A stretch of 17,656 nucleotides of DNA from AWTP1-13 sp035550075 (lineage in GTDB: Bacteria > Pseudomonadota > Alphaproteobacteria > Rhizobiales > Hyphomicrobiaceae). The notes below the pieces were generated by a model. It ran no database searches, was not told the origin of the DNA, and saw only the letters and a list, made by a program, of their open reading frames with translations. Location: positions 1-17,656 of the forward strand of contig DASZQG010000101.1 in assembly GCA_035550075.1 (NCBI GenBank). Direction: 5' to 3'. Made by a program: the position numbers and the translations under genes. Positions 8,204 through 15,660 of the stretch are shown in pieces (within the stretch, counting starts at the first letter, position 1; every line of letters starts with the position of its first letter).

Positions 8204-8215
8204 GCGGATATCCGC
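8204..8215. promoter_or_regulatory. perfect 12-bp palindrome, possible operator
   Basis: GCGGATATCCGC is its own reverse complement. It lies 207 bases before the fusion-protein start codon and 234 bases before the binding-protein start, inside the shared divergent promoter region. Dimeric repressors bind sites of this form. There is no direct evidence for a regulator. Confidence 0.3.
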
Positions 8216-8270
8216 GACGCGCGTAGACATATGGGGAGCACGACGACGTGCGCCGTTCACATCAGCGTGC

Positions 8271-8282
8271 GTTGATTTCAAC
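8271..8282. promoter_or_regulatory. short inverted repeat GTTGA-TT-TCAAC
   Basis: Five-base arms GTTGA and TCAAC around a two-base centre, 166 bases upstream of the binding-protein ATG. The spacing (two bases) is wrong for FNR/FixK, whose TTGA and TCAA are six apart. It may be a half of some other operator or chance. Confidence 0.2.
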
Positions 8283-8448
8283 TAAAGATGGAATGGCCCG
8301 GACAACGTGCTGCCCGCCCGATTGATTTCTTCTACGTCGAAGCTCGGGCTCGGAAACCGCGCGCTCGCGCGCGCCCACAACCTCCGGGGATGGCTGTAAG
8401 GTGCTCCTACTAGAACAATAAGCAAAGCAACGCAATGTGGAGGACCCT

Positions 8449-9800
8449 ATGAGGAAAACAGGTACAGCTGTGTCCGTCACCCGCCGCCGGTTCCTGAAAA
8501 ATACCGGCCTGACCGTTGCTGCAGCAGGCGCCGCACCCCTACTTTCAGCACCCTTCGTGTCGCGCGGCGCGCTGGCTCAATCCAAGTCACTGTCGATTGT
8601 GCAGTGGAGCCATTTCGTTCCCGAATACGACACATGGTTCGACAACTTCGCCAAGCAATGGGGCGAGAAGAACAAGATCGCGGTCACCGTCGACCACATC
8701 CCTGTACAGAACGTCCCCGCGCGCGCGGCCGCGGAAGCTTCGGCCGGATCGGGCCACGACCTGTTCGGGTTCAACGGCGCCGGCGGCGCACATCTCTACC
8801 GCAAGTTCTTCATCGACGTTTCCGATCTCGTGAAGGAAACGGAAAGAAGTACGGCAAGGTGTCCGTGATCGGAAAGCAGCTCGGTTACAATGCGGACGAC
8901 GGCACATGGTCCGCGTTCCCCGACTTCTACATCAACTTCCCCGGCATGTATCAAAAGAGCATGTGGGACGAGATCGGCGTGGTGCCGGATAGCTGGGACA
9001 ACCTCCGCAAAGGCGGCGCCAAGCTGAAGGCGAAAGGCCATCCCGTCGGCATCTCGCTCGGACACAGCAACGACCCGAGCACGACGTGGCGCGGCCTGTT
9101 GTGGAGCTACGGGGCCGCCATCCAGGACGAGGGCGGCAAAAAGATCGTTCTCAACAGCAAAGAGGCAGTCGAAGCTACCAAGGTCGCCGCCGCGCTCTAC
9201 AAGGAAGCGATGACGTCGGACGTGCTGTCGTGGAACGACTCCAGCAACAACCAGTACATCGACTCTGGTGTCGCCTCCTACATCGTCAACCCGATCTCTG
9301 CCTATAGGACGGCGCAGAAGCTCAACAAGAAGCTGTCCGACGACATCTTCGTCATCGATCCGCCGAAGGGACCGACAAAGCGGATTATGGGTGCCGCGTC
9401 GGAGTTCTACGGCATCTGGAAATTTGCAAAGAACAAGGAAGCGGCGATCGCCTTCCTCAAGTACTACGCCGAGAACTGGCCGGAAGCGTTCAAGGCAAGC
9501 GAGGGTTACAACAATCCCTGCTTTGCCGGCCTTGTCCCGAAACCGATGCCGATCCTGTCGAACGATCCGACATCGAACCCGCACGACAAGCTGAAGATCC
9601 TTCAGAATTCAGACCAGTGGTCCGCGATTCCCGGATACCCCGGGCCGGCCACCCCTGCGATGGATGAGATCTACTACGCCTTCATCATCAACGACATGAT
9701 GGCCAAGGCGGCGACCGGCCAGTTGAGCGCCGAGGACGCGGTCAAGTGGGCCACGCAGCGGTGCGAAACGATCTTCAAGAAGTGGGTTGGGAAGAGCTGA
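8449..9800 (+). pseudogene. ABC-type sugar-like solute-binding protein (CUT1), interrupted by a frameshift
   Basis: The periplasmic substrate-binding protein of the importer encoded downstream, in SBP family 1 (MalE/UgpB-like). The N-terminus carries a Tat signal: T-R-R-R-F-L-K at residues 11-17, a hydrophobic stretch and a likely cleavage site after A-L-A (41-43). The first 132 or so codons read in frame 1 and hit a TGA at 8866. The rest, from about 8844, reads in frame 3 through KKYGKVSVIGKQLGYN to a stop at 9798-9800. Adding one A in the GAAAGAAG stretch (8842-8849) restores an uninterrupted protein of about 450 residues, the usual length. GGAGG five bases before the ATG at 8449 fixes the start. 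The lesion is either a sequencing/assembly indel or a recent mutation. Both halves are otherwise intact. Confidence 0.9.
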
Positions 9801-9810
9801 TCGCATGGTG

Positions 9811-9837
9811 CCGGACCGCGCTAGCGGTGCGGTCCGG
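9811..9837 (+). promoter_or_regulatory. strong intercistronic hairpin between binding-protein and ATPase genes
   Basis: CCGGACCGC (9811-9819) pairs perfectly with GCGGTCCGG (9829-9837) across a nine-base loop, starting 10 bases after the binding-protein stop. There is no T-run, so it is unlikely to be a full terminator. In binding-protein operons such as malE-malF, structures at this place protect the upstream message and lower downstream expression, giving excess binding protein. That role is inferred here. Confidence 0.6.
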
Positions 9838-9942
9838 ATTGTCCGGCGTTCGGGACGCTGACGGGGGAGCAGGCACACGCGTCTTGCGCCGTCCGGGTTC
9901 AGCGTGGAGATTGTCTTACTTTCTTGAATTCTGCGAGGTTCG

Positions 9943-10965
9943 ATGGCTGCGGTCTTGACCCGGGACATCACCAAGACATTCGGCGATGTCTTCGCTGTTA
10001 ACGGGATTTCTCTGACGGTGCCGGATGGTGAGTTCATGGTGCTGCTGGGGCCATCAGGGTGCGGAAAGACGACCTTTCTGCGCATCATTTGTGGGCTCGA
10101 ACGGCAGACAAGCGGCGACCTCTTGATCGGCGGCGACATCGTCAACGACATCCCGCCGCGGGCCCGCGGCGTGGCGATGATGTTTCAAAGCTACGGCCTC
10201 TATCCCCATTTCACGGTGCGCCACAACATCGCTTTCCCGCTCAAGACGCAGGGTGTCCCTCGCGCCGAAATCTACAAGAAGGTTGAATGGGCCTCGCAGC
10301 TTCTCGGTATCGGTCATCTGCTCGACCGGCGGCCGCGCCAGCTCTCCGGCGGCGAGCGCCAGCGCGTCGCGCTCGCGCGGGCGCTGGTGCGGGAACCGAC
10401 CGCGCTGCTGCTTGATGAACCGCTTTCCAACCTCGATGCCAAGCTGCGCGCCTCGGCGCGCCTTGAGATCAAGCAGTTCCAGCAGCGTGTCGGCGTCACC
10501 ACCGTGTACGTCACCCACGATCAGGTCGAGGCGATGGGGATGGGCGACCGCATCGCCGTCATCGACAAGGGCCAAGTGCGCCAGGTCGGGACGCCCACGG
10601 AGATCTACGACGAGCCCGCGGACCGCTTCGTCGCAACATTCGTCGGAACGCCGCCGATGAACATCGTCGCCCGCAACGGCGGTTATCTCGGCTTCCGGCC
10701 GGAGAACTTCCTGCCGAAGGAGATGATCAACGATGGCGCTTCCACGGAATTCAAGTTCCGCGTCGACCGGTCGGAGTACCTGGGCTCCGAGCGCATTGTC
10801 TACGGCGTGATGGAAGGTTTCGATCCCAACCAAGTGATCACCGCCAAGCTGCCGCCGGCCCACGTCGCCGAAGAGAGCATCCGCCCCGGCGAGTGGCATC
10901 CGTTCGCCGTCCGCAACAGCGCCCTGCGCAGCTTCGACAAAGATGGAAAGCGCGTCAGCCACTAG
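9943..10965 (+). CDS. ABC importer ATP-binding protein (MalK/UgpC-like)
   Basis: The cytoplasmic ATPase of 340 residues that powers the importer. All nucleotide-binding elements are present: Walker A GPSGCGKT (36-43), Q-loop Q82 in MFQSYGLYPH, signature LSGGERQ (134-140), Walker B LLLDEP (155-160), D-loop SNLDAKLR and switch H192. The C-terminal MalK-type regulatory (TOBE/OB) domain starts near PPMN (237-240). The link from there to the GFRPENF element (250-256) is shorter than usual in MalK/UgpC, so the regulatory domain is compact. The family is normally about 355-370 residues long. The ATG follows GAGG by four bases. The gene ends eight bases before the first permease start, so the genes are cotranscribed. 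The transported substrate cannot be read from this subunit. Confidence 0.95.
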   Translation: MAAVLTRDITKTFGDVFAVNGISLTVPDGEFMVLLGPSGCGKTTFLRIICGLERQTSGDLLIGGDIVNDIPPRARGVAMMFQSYGLYPHFTVRHNIAFPLKTQGVPRAEIYKKVEWASQLLGIGHLLDRRPRQLSGGERQRVALARALVREPTALLLDEPLSNLDAKLRASARLEIKQFQQRVGVTTVYVTHDQVEAMGMGDRIAVIDKGQVRQVGTPTEIYDEPADRFVATFVGTPPMNIVARNGGYLGFRPENFLPKEMINDGASTEFKFRVDRSEYLGSERIVYGVMEGFDPNQVITAKLPPAHVAEESIRPGEWHPFAVRNSALRSFDKDGKRVSH

Positions 10966-10973
10966 GATGGGTC

Positions 10974-11903
10974 ATGGTTGCAATCGCTGAAGCAGTCCCC
11001 AAGCGAGCCTCGCGCTTTCGGTTCATTCTGGATCGGCGCGATGTGCTCGGTTCGATCTTTGTCGCGCCGGCGATTCTCTACGTATTGCTGCTGGTCGGCG
11101 TGCCGTTCCTGATGGCGGTCTACTATTCGGTCAGCGCGTACACGATCTACGATCCATCCTGGCGCTTTGTCGGCCTGGAAAACTTCAAGCAGATCATAGA
11201 AGACCCTGTTTTCCACCAGACGCTCTCCAACACCTTCATCTTCACCTTCGGATCGCAGACGCTGGGCCTGATCCTCGGCAAGTTCGGTGCATTGCTGCTG
11301 CTGCGCCCCTTCCCTGGCCGCAAACTGGTCCGGGCGCTGGTCATTCTACCGTGGGCGGTGCCGATCGCGCTCGCAACCGTTGCCTGGCAGTGGATGTTCG
11401 ACTCGCTCTACAGCGTCATCAACTGGACGCTGATCGCGCTGGGTTTCATCACCCGAGACCAGGCACCCAACTGGCTCGGCAGCCAGGGCCTGGCGATGCT
11501 GTCGGTGATCGTCGTCAACGCCTGGCGCTTCTTCCCGTTTGCGATCGTGATCTTCCTCGCCGGCATCACGGCCATCCCGCAGGACGTGCTGGACGCCGCC
11601 ACCGTCGACGGCGCCGGTTTCTGGCGGCGCAACTACCAGATCATCTTGCCGATGATCCTGCCGATCATGACGATCGGCCTCGTCTTCGGCATCGTGTTCA
11701 CCTTCACGGACCTGTCGATTGTGTTTCTGATGACGATGGGAGGGCCCGTCGGAGCAACCTCGGTTCTGGGCTTTGCCGGGTTCCAGACCGGCATTGTGTC
11801 CGGCGACGTTTCACACGGCGCCGCGATATCACTGTTTATGTTGCCGGTGCTGCTGGTGGTCGTGGTGGTGATGCTGCGCTTCATCCGGCGGCGGGAGATC
11901 TGA
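10974..11903 (+). CDS. ABC importer permease, MalF/UgpA type
   Basis: The first inner-membrane permease of the importer, 309 residues with about six transmembrane helices. A short basic cytoplasmic N-terminus is followed by helix 1 at about residues 26-48. The EAA coupling loop that contacts the ATPase is seen as DVLDAATVDGAG (204-215), with the downstream Pro-containing segment LPMILPIM. The start at 10974 is supported by AGGA six bases upstream. A longer reading from 10893 overlaps the ATPase gene and adds an arginine-rich, non-membrane extension. The stop lies one base before the second permease start, so translation is coupled. UgpA/MalF-type permeases of the CUT1 class carry sugars, polyols or phosphodiesters, and occasionally other organics. 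Confidence 0.93.
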   Translation: MVAIAEAVPKRASRFRFILDRRDVLGSIFVAPAILYVLLLVGVPFLMAVYYSVSAYTIYDPSWRFVGLENFKQIIEDPVFHQTLSNTFIFTFGSQTLGLILGKFGALLLLRPFPGRKLVRALVILPWAVPIALATVAWQWMFDSLYSVINWTLIALGFITRDQAPNWLGSQGLAMLSVIVVNAWRFFPFAIVIFLAGITAIPQDVLDAATVDGAGFWRRNYQIILPMILPIMTIGLVFGIVFTFTDLSIVFLMTMGGPVGATSVLGFAGFQTGIVSGDVSHGAAISLFMLPVLLVVVVVMLRFIRRREI

Positions 11904-11904
11904 C

Positions 11905-12753
11905 ATGCAGCGTCTTACCGTCAGCAAAGTGGTGAAGGAGACCTCCTTCTACGGCGCGGTCGCATTCTACCTGGTGCTCGCGGCCTTCCCCTTCTATTGG
12001 ATGCTGATCACCTCCTTCAAAACCAACCCCGACCTCTACAATGTCAGCAACGTCCCGTTCTGGTTCAACGATCCGCCGACGCTGGAGCATTTCCGCTACC
12101 TGTTCGAGAAGACCCTGTTCACGACCTGGTTGTTGAACTCGCTTATCATCGGCACATGCGTCACCGCGATCACCCTCGTCACCGCGCTTCCCGCCGCCTA
12201 TAGCCTGGCGCGCATGACGGGGCGCAGCGGCGAGGCGCTCGGCATCGGCATCTTCCTCACCTATCTCGTGCCGCCCACACTTCTGTTCCTGCCGCTGTCG
12301 CGCGTGGTCACTCAACTCGGCCTGCAGAACTCGATGTGGTCGCTGGTGGTCATCTATCCCACCTTCACCATCCCGTTCTGCACCTGGCTCCTGATGGGCT
12401 TCTTCAAAGCCATGCCGCCGGAAATCGAGGAAGCAGCAATCGTCGACGGCTGCAGCCTGTTCGGGGCTTTCATCAAGATGGCAATCCCCCTGTCGCTGCC
12501 GGGCATCCTGACGGTGGTGATTTTCACGTTCACGCTGACGCTGCAAGAATTCGTCTACGCGCTGACGTTCATCTCCGCCTCCGATCAGAAACCCATCACG
12601 CTCGGCGTCGCCACAGATCTCATTCGCGGAGATGTCTTTTACTGGGGCGAGATCATGGCCGGCGCATTGATCGCCAGCGTTCCGGTTGCGATCGCCTATA
12701 ACCTGTTCCTCGATCGCTTCATTGCCGGCATCACCGGCGGCGCCGTGAAATAG
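11905..12753 (+). CDS. ABC importer permease, MalG/UgpE type
   Basis: The second inner-membrane permease, 282 residues with six predicted helices. It carries the typical N-terminal segment LAAFPFYWMLITSFKTNPDL and an EAA loop at EEAAIVDGCS (175-184), followed by IPLSLPGI. It forms a heterodimer with the MalF-like permease encoded just upstream. GGAG nine bases ahead of the ATG provides the ribosome-binding site. It is the last gene of the importer operon and runs tail to tail into the GS-like gene, with only 12 bases between stop codons and no visible terminator hairpin. Readthrough and antisense overlap between the two operons are therefore possible. Confidence 0.94.
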   Translation: MQRLTVSKVVKETSFYGAVAFYLVLAAFPFYWMLITSFKTNPDLYNVSNVPFWFNDPPTLEHFRYLFEKTLFTTWLLNSLIIGTCVTAITLVTALPAAYSLARMTGRSGEALGIGIFLTYLVPPTLLFLPLSRVVTQLGLQNSMWSLVVIYPTFTIPFCTWLLMGFFKAMPPEIEEAAIVDGCSLFGAFIKMAIPLSLPGILTVVIFTFTLTLQEFVYALTFISASDQKPITLGVATDLIRGDVFYWGEIMAGALIASVPVAIAYNLFLDRFIAGITGGAVK

Positions 12754-12765
12754 AAAGACGCCCAG

Positions 12766-14211
12766 TCAGAACGCTTCGAAATACTCCCGGTGCTCCCAGT
12801 CCGTCACCTCGGCCTGGAAGCGAGCGATCTCCGCGTCCTTGATCGTCAGCAGATAGTCGATAAATGCGGTCCCCATCCTGTCGCGGAAGAACGTGTCGGA
12901 GCGCAGTGCCGCCACGGCTTCGCCGAGGCTCTTCGGCAGGAACGGGACCTTGCTGTCGTAGGGCGCGTCCGCAGACGGGCCTGGATCGAGCCGGCGCTCG
13001 ATGCCGTCTAGGCCGGCCAGGATCTGCGAGGCCATATAGAGGTAGGGATTGGCGGCCGGCTCACCGGCGCGGTTCTCGAGCCGCGTGGCCGCATCGCCGG
13101 CGCCACCGAGCACGCGCACCATCACGCCGCGATTGTCGTGTCCCCAGACGGCACGGTCCGGTGCCAGCGAGTGCGAGCGAAAGCGCTTGTAGCCGTTGAG
13201 CGTCGGCGTCGCGAACACGGACGCCGCGCGCGCATGATCGAGAAGACCGCCGAGGAAGTGGCGACCCGTTTCAGACAGAAGCTCGCCCTCGCGACCGGCC
13301 ATGAACGCGTTGGCACCGCTCTTTTTATCCACGATCGACTGGTGCAAGTGCCAGCCGGATGACATGACGTTGGGGATCCGTGGCCGGCACATGAAGGTGG
13401 CGTGCAGGCCGCGCCGGCGGCAGATCTGCTTCACGGCGCTGCGAAACAGCACCATCGTGTCCGCCGGCTCAAGGTTGCTGAGCGCCTGAAAGGTGAACTC
13501 GCATTGGCTGGGCCCGTATTCGCACTCGACCGATCGCAGCGGCAATCCCAGTGCCACGATCTCGCGACGGATGATTTCGATCACCGGCTCGAACTGGTCG
13601 AAGCGCAGCTCGGACAGATACTGATAGCCGTGGGTGAGAATCGAAACCGGCGGCGGTGTGCCGGGCTGGCCGGACTCCTCGGGCGGGATGCGATCGCCGT
13701 CCAGCTTGAATACGTGGAACTCGACTTCGAGGCCGGCGACGTAGTCGTAGCCGGCGGCGGCGAGACGCGAGAGCGCACTGCGGTAGATGTTCCGCGTGGC
13801 ATACGGCACAGGGCGGCCATCCGGCAGGTAGACGTCGGCCAGCAACCAGCCTGTCTTTCGCGCCCACGGCAGCACGCGGAACGTCGACGGGTCCGGCAGC
13901 ATCAGCACATCGCCAGCGCCTTCGAACGCCTCGAGGCCGAAGCCGCCGCCGGCCGTCCACACCGGGAACACGGTGCGGTTGGCGGTGTCCTTGGCAAACA
14001 GCGAGCTGGTTATGTTGCAGCCGTTGTGAAGCGCGTTAGCCGTCTCCCCGGCAATCAGCGTCTTGCCGCGCAGCAGCCCGTGCTGATCGGGAAAGGCCAC
14101 GCGGACGACCTCGAGTCCCTGCTCCTCGATCAGCCGAAGCGTGCGCGCTGCCGCCTCCGCCTGCCGGTCCGACCAGGGGGCGAAACGCTCGAGGAAGGTC
14201 GCGCGGGCCAC
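12766..14211 (-). CDS. glutamine-synthetase-like ligase (probable gamma-glutamyl-amine/amide synthetase)
   Basis: An ATP-dependent ligase of 481 residues of the glutamine synthetase superfamily. The catalytic barrel has its metal and ATP ligands: E162 and E164 in GLEVEFHVF, E231 and E238 in VECEYGPSQCEF, H288 in SSGWHLHQS, the arginine segment NGYKRFRSHSLAPDRAVWG (339-357) and E379-N-R381. Two elements of true GS that bind ammonium and glutamate are changed. The DGSS-type loop of the N-terminal domain is absent (the region reads NITSSLFAKDT), and the NGSG loop before the active histidine reads MSSG. This suggests an amine other than ammonia as acceptor, as in gamma-glutamylmethylamide, gamma-glutamylpolyamine or gamma-glutamylanilide synthetases. 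The GTG at 14211 is preferred because GGAG lies seven bases upstream, overlapping the Rieske stop. A start at 14280 adds an arginine-rich leader inside the previous gene. Confidence 0.85.
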   Translation of the reverse strand: MARATFLERFAPWSDRQAEAAARTLRLIEEQGLEVVRVAFPDQHGLLRGKTLIAGETANALHNGCNITSSLFAKDTANRTVFPVWTAGGGFGLEAFEGAGDVLMLPDPSTFRVLPWARKTGWLLADVYLPDGRPVPYATRNIYRSALSRLAAAGYDYVAGLEVEFHVFKLDGDRIPPEESGQPGTPPPVSILTHGYQYLSELRFDQFEPVIEIIRREIVALGLPLRSVECEYGPSQCEFTFQALSNLEPADTMVLFRSAVKQICRRRGLHATFMCRPRIPNVMSSGWHLHQSIVDKKSGANAFMAGREGELLSETGRHFLGGLLDHARAASVFATPTLNGYKRFRSHSLAPDRAVWGHDNRGVMVRVLGGAGDAATRLENRAGEPAANPYLYMASQILAGLDGIERRLDPGPSADAPYDSKVPFLPKSLGEAVAALRSDTFFRDRMGTAFIDYLLTIKDAEIARFQAEVTDWEHREYFEAF

Positions 14212-14215
14212 CGGC

Positions 14216-15535
14216 CTACTCCGCCGCCCGCGCCGACCACGCGGCCCCTTGTCGACGGCGCCTGTCGGTATCGGCGGCATAGGTCGCCATCTTGTCGTTG
14301 GCGCTGATGCCGTCGATGGTCAGCGGCCCCCGCAGGTGCGCGGCGTCCTCGGGACCCACGGCAAGGACTGGCCGCTCGCCTTTCTTCACCTGCTCGATCG
14401 ATTTCTTGAGCAGGCGGCGATAGGCCGAGATAGCCTTGTCGGAGGAGCCCAGATGCTCGCGCGTGCGATCCTGGATGCGGCCCTGGCCCTCGACCGCCCA
14501 CTGGTCGTGCACGTTGATGTCTTCGCCCATGCCCGTATAGGTCTTGTGCGCCTGCTCGTGCGGGTCGAAGCCGTAGTCGTTGCTCCGGTTCTTCTTGGAG
14601 CGGTAGTCGGGCAGTTCATAGACCTCGAGGCGCTGTGCCCTCATCAGCGCCTTGTCCACCGGTTTCCCGAAGCTGGTGAAGACCGTGTACCAGTAGCAGT
14701 TCTCGTCATCGACCGGCACGTGCCACTGCGTCAGCATCATCTCCTGGCTCAGGGGAATGGTGATAGCGTGCGGAAAGATCTGATTAGTGACGCGCACATG
14801 GGTCTTGCCGTTGCCAAGGTCGCGGGTCGTGAGAATCTTGAGGCCGTAGTCGGTCGGCTCGACCTCGATGACGGGCCGGCCGTGCTCGCGCATCACGCGG
14901 GTCATCGGAATGTCGCTGTCGAGTGAGGCGTCACGGAATTGCTTGCCGTAGGCCTGGGACCGGTCCTCGTCCTCGAAGAACTGGTGCAGGTAGGAGGCGT
15001 GCGCCGGATCGATGCCGACTTCCAGCGCCTGGAGCCAGTTGCATTCCCACAGCCCCTTGAAGGCAAACGTATAGGCGTCGGGAGCGAGAAAGCAGTCGAA
15101 GGCCGGGAACGCGGGAGCCTCGCCGGGGCCCATGTAAGCCCACAGCACGCCACTTCTCTCCACCACCGGGTAGGCCGGCTGCTTGATGTTGCGGCAGAGC
15201 GGGCTGTTGACCGGCTCGGCCGGGGTTTCGAGGCACTGACCGGTCACGTCGAACAGCCAGCCGTGGAAAGAACAGCGCAGGCCGCCGCTCTCCCGCCGCC
15301 CGAAGGCAAGGTCGGCGCCGCGGTGCGGACAGTGCCGATGCAGCAGCCCGTAGCGGCCCTGGTCGTCCTTGAACAGAACGAGGTTCTCGCCGAGCAGGCG
15401 CACCGCCTTGACCGGCCGCTCGCCCGCCAGTTCGTCAACCAGCGCCGCCGGCTGCCAATAGCGGCGCATGAGCGCTCCGCACGGCGTCCCAGGCCCGATG
15501 CGGGTGATGAGTTCGTTTTCCTGGGCGCTCATCAT
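14216..15535 (-). CDS. Rieske non-haem iron oxygenase, phthalate 4,5-dioxygenase-type alpha subunit
   Basis: A cytoplasmic aromatic-ring hydroxylase or O/N-demethylase of 439 residues. The [2Fe-2S] Rieske motif has C69-x-H71 and C88-x2-H91 (CPHRGADL ... CSFHGW). The mononuclear iron site is D176-x2-H179-x4-H184 (GIDPAHASYLH), with a later acidic ligand near GEDINVHDQW (337-345). The tail EGQGRIQDRTREHLGSSD (349-366) is the phthalate-dioxygenase-family block. That family includes phthalate, vanillate, dicamba and phenoxybenzoate oxygenases and needs a separate NAD(P)H reductase, which is not in this window. GGAG eight bases upstream supports the ATG at 15535 (15532 is also possible). It is followed four bases later by the GS-like start. 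The exact substrate cannot be told from sequence. Confidence 0.93.
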   Translation of the reverse strand: MMSAQENELITRIGPGTPCGALMRRYWQPAALVDELAGERPVKAVRLLGENLVLFKDDQGRYGLLHRHCPHRGADLAFGRRESGGLRCSFHGWLFDVTGQCLETPAEPVNSPLCRNIKQPAYPVVERSGVLWAYMGPGEAPAFPAFDCFLAPDAYTFAFKGLWECNWLQALEVGIDPAHASYLHQFFEDEDRSQAYGKQFRDASLDSDIPMTRVMREHGRPVIEVEPTDYGLKILTTRDLGNGKTHVRVTNQIFPHAITIPLSQEMMLTQWHVPVDDENCYWYTVFTSFGKPVDKALMRAQRLEVYELPDYRSKKNRSNDYGFDPHEQAHKTYTGMGEDINVHDQWAVEGQGRIQDRTREHLGSSDKAISAYRRLLKKSIEQVKKGERPVLAVGPEDAAHLRGPLTIDGISANDKMATYAADTDRRRRQGAAWSARAAE

Positions 15536-15660
15536 GGCAGGGTCTCCAGCATTCTGCGCGCCCCATGATAAACGCCAGATAGCGCGGACGCACAAGCAGG
15601 AGGCGTCGATTGGATAATCCGACGGACCGGCGCCTTCTCCGTACCCGGCCTCTCCTCTGG
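15536..15660 (-). promoter_or_regulatory. spacer before the Rieske gene with a weak internal promoter candidate
   Basis: On the minus strand, TATCAT (15570-15565) matches the -10 consensus at five of six bases. TTGTGC lies 19 bases upstream of it as a poor -35. It would start transcription just before the Rieske ribosome-binding site, giving an internal promoter in the three-gene operon. No terminator for the lyase gene was seen. Confidence 0.25.

Larger units (their letters stand above)
7998..8448. other. divergent intergenic region between the efflux and ABC-importer operons
   Basis: About 450 bases without a credible gene. Open frames on both strands read as shadow-like strings. It must hold the promoters of both the minus-strand efflux operon and the plus-strand importer operon. 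It contains a perfect 12-bp palindrome (8204-8215), a short GTTGA/TCAAC inverted repeat (8271-8282) and an alternating GC tract (8359-8374). I could not pick out a convincing -35/-10 pair for either operon. Confidence 0.5.

Noticed and set aside
8271..8282. FNR/FixK box upstream of the importer
   Set aside because: The TTGA and TCAA halves are only two bases apart instead of six.
8842..8868. Programmed -1 ribosomal frameshift in the binding-protein gene
   Set aside because: There is no X-XXY-YYZ slippery heptamer in the zero frame and no obvious stimulatory structure. Binding proteins are not known to use recoding. A one-base indel explains it better.
8796..9584. 262-residue minus-strand frame over the binding-protein gene
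   Set aside because: Antisense shadow: the plus strand has clear binding-protein homology throughout.
14212..14280. ATG at 14280 as start of the GS-like gene
   Set aside because: It would add 23 Arg/Gly-rich residues inside the Rieske gene. GTG at 14211 has a well-placed GGAG.
13402..14307. 301-residue plus-strand frame across the GS-like gene
   Set aside because: Shadow of a gene with intact catalytic motifs on the minus strand.
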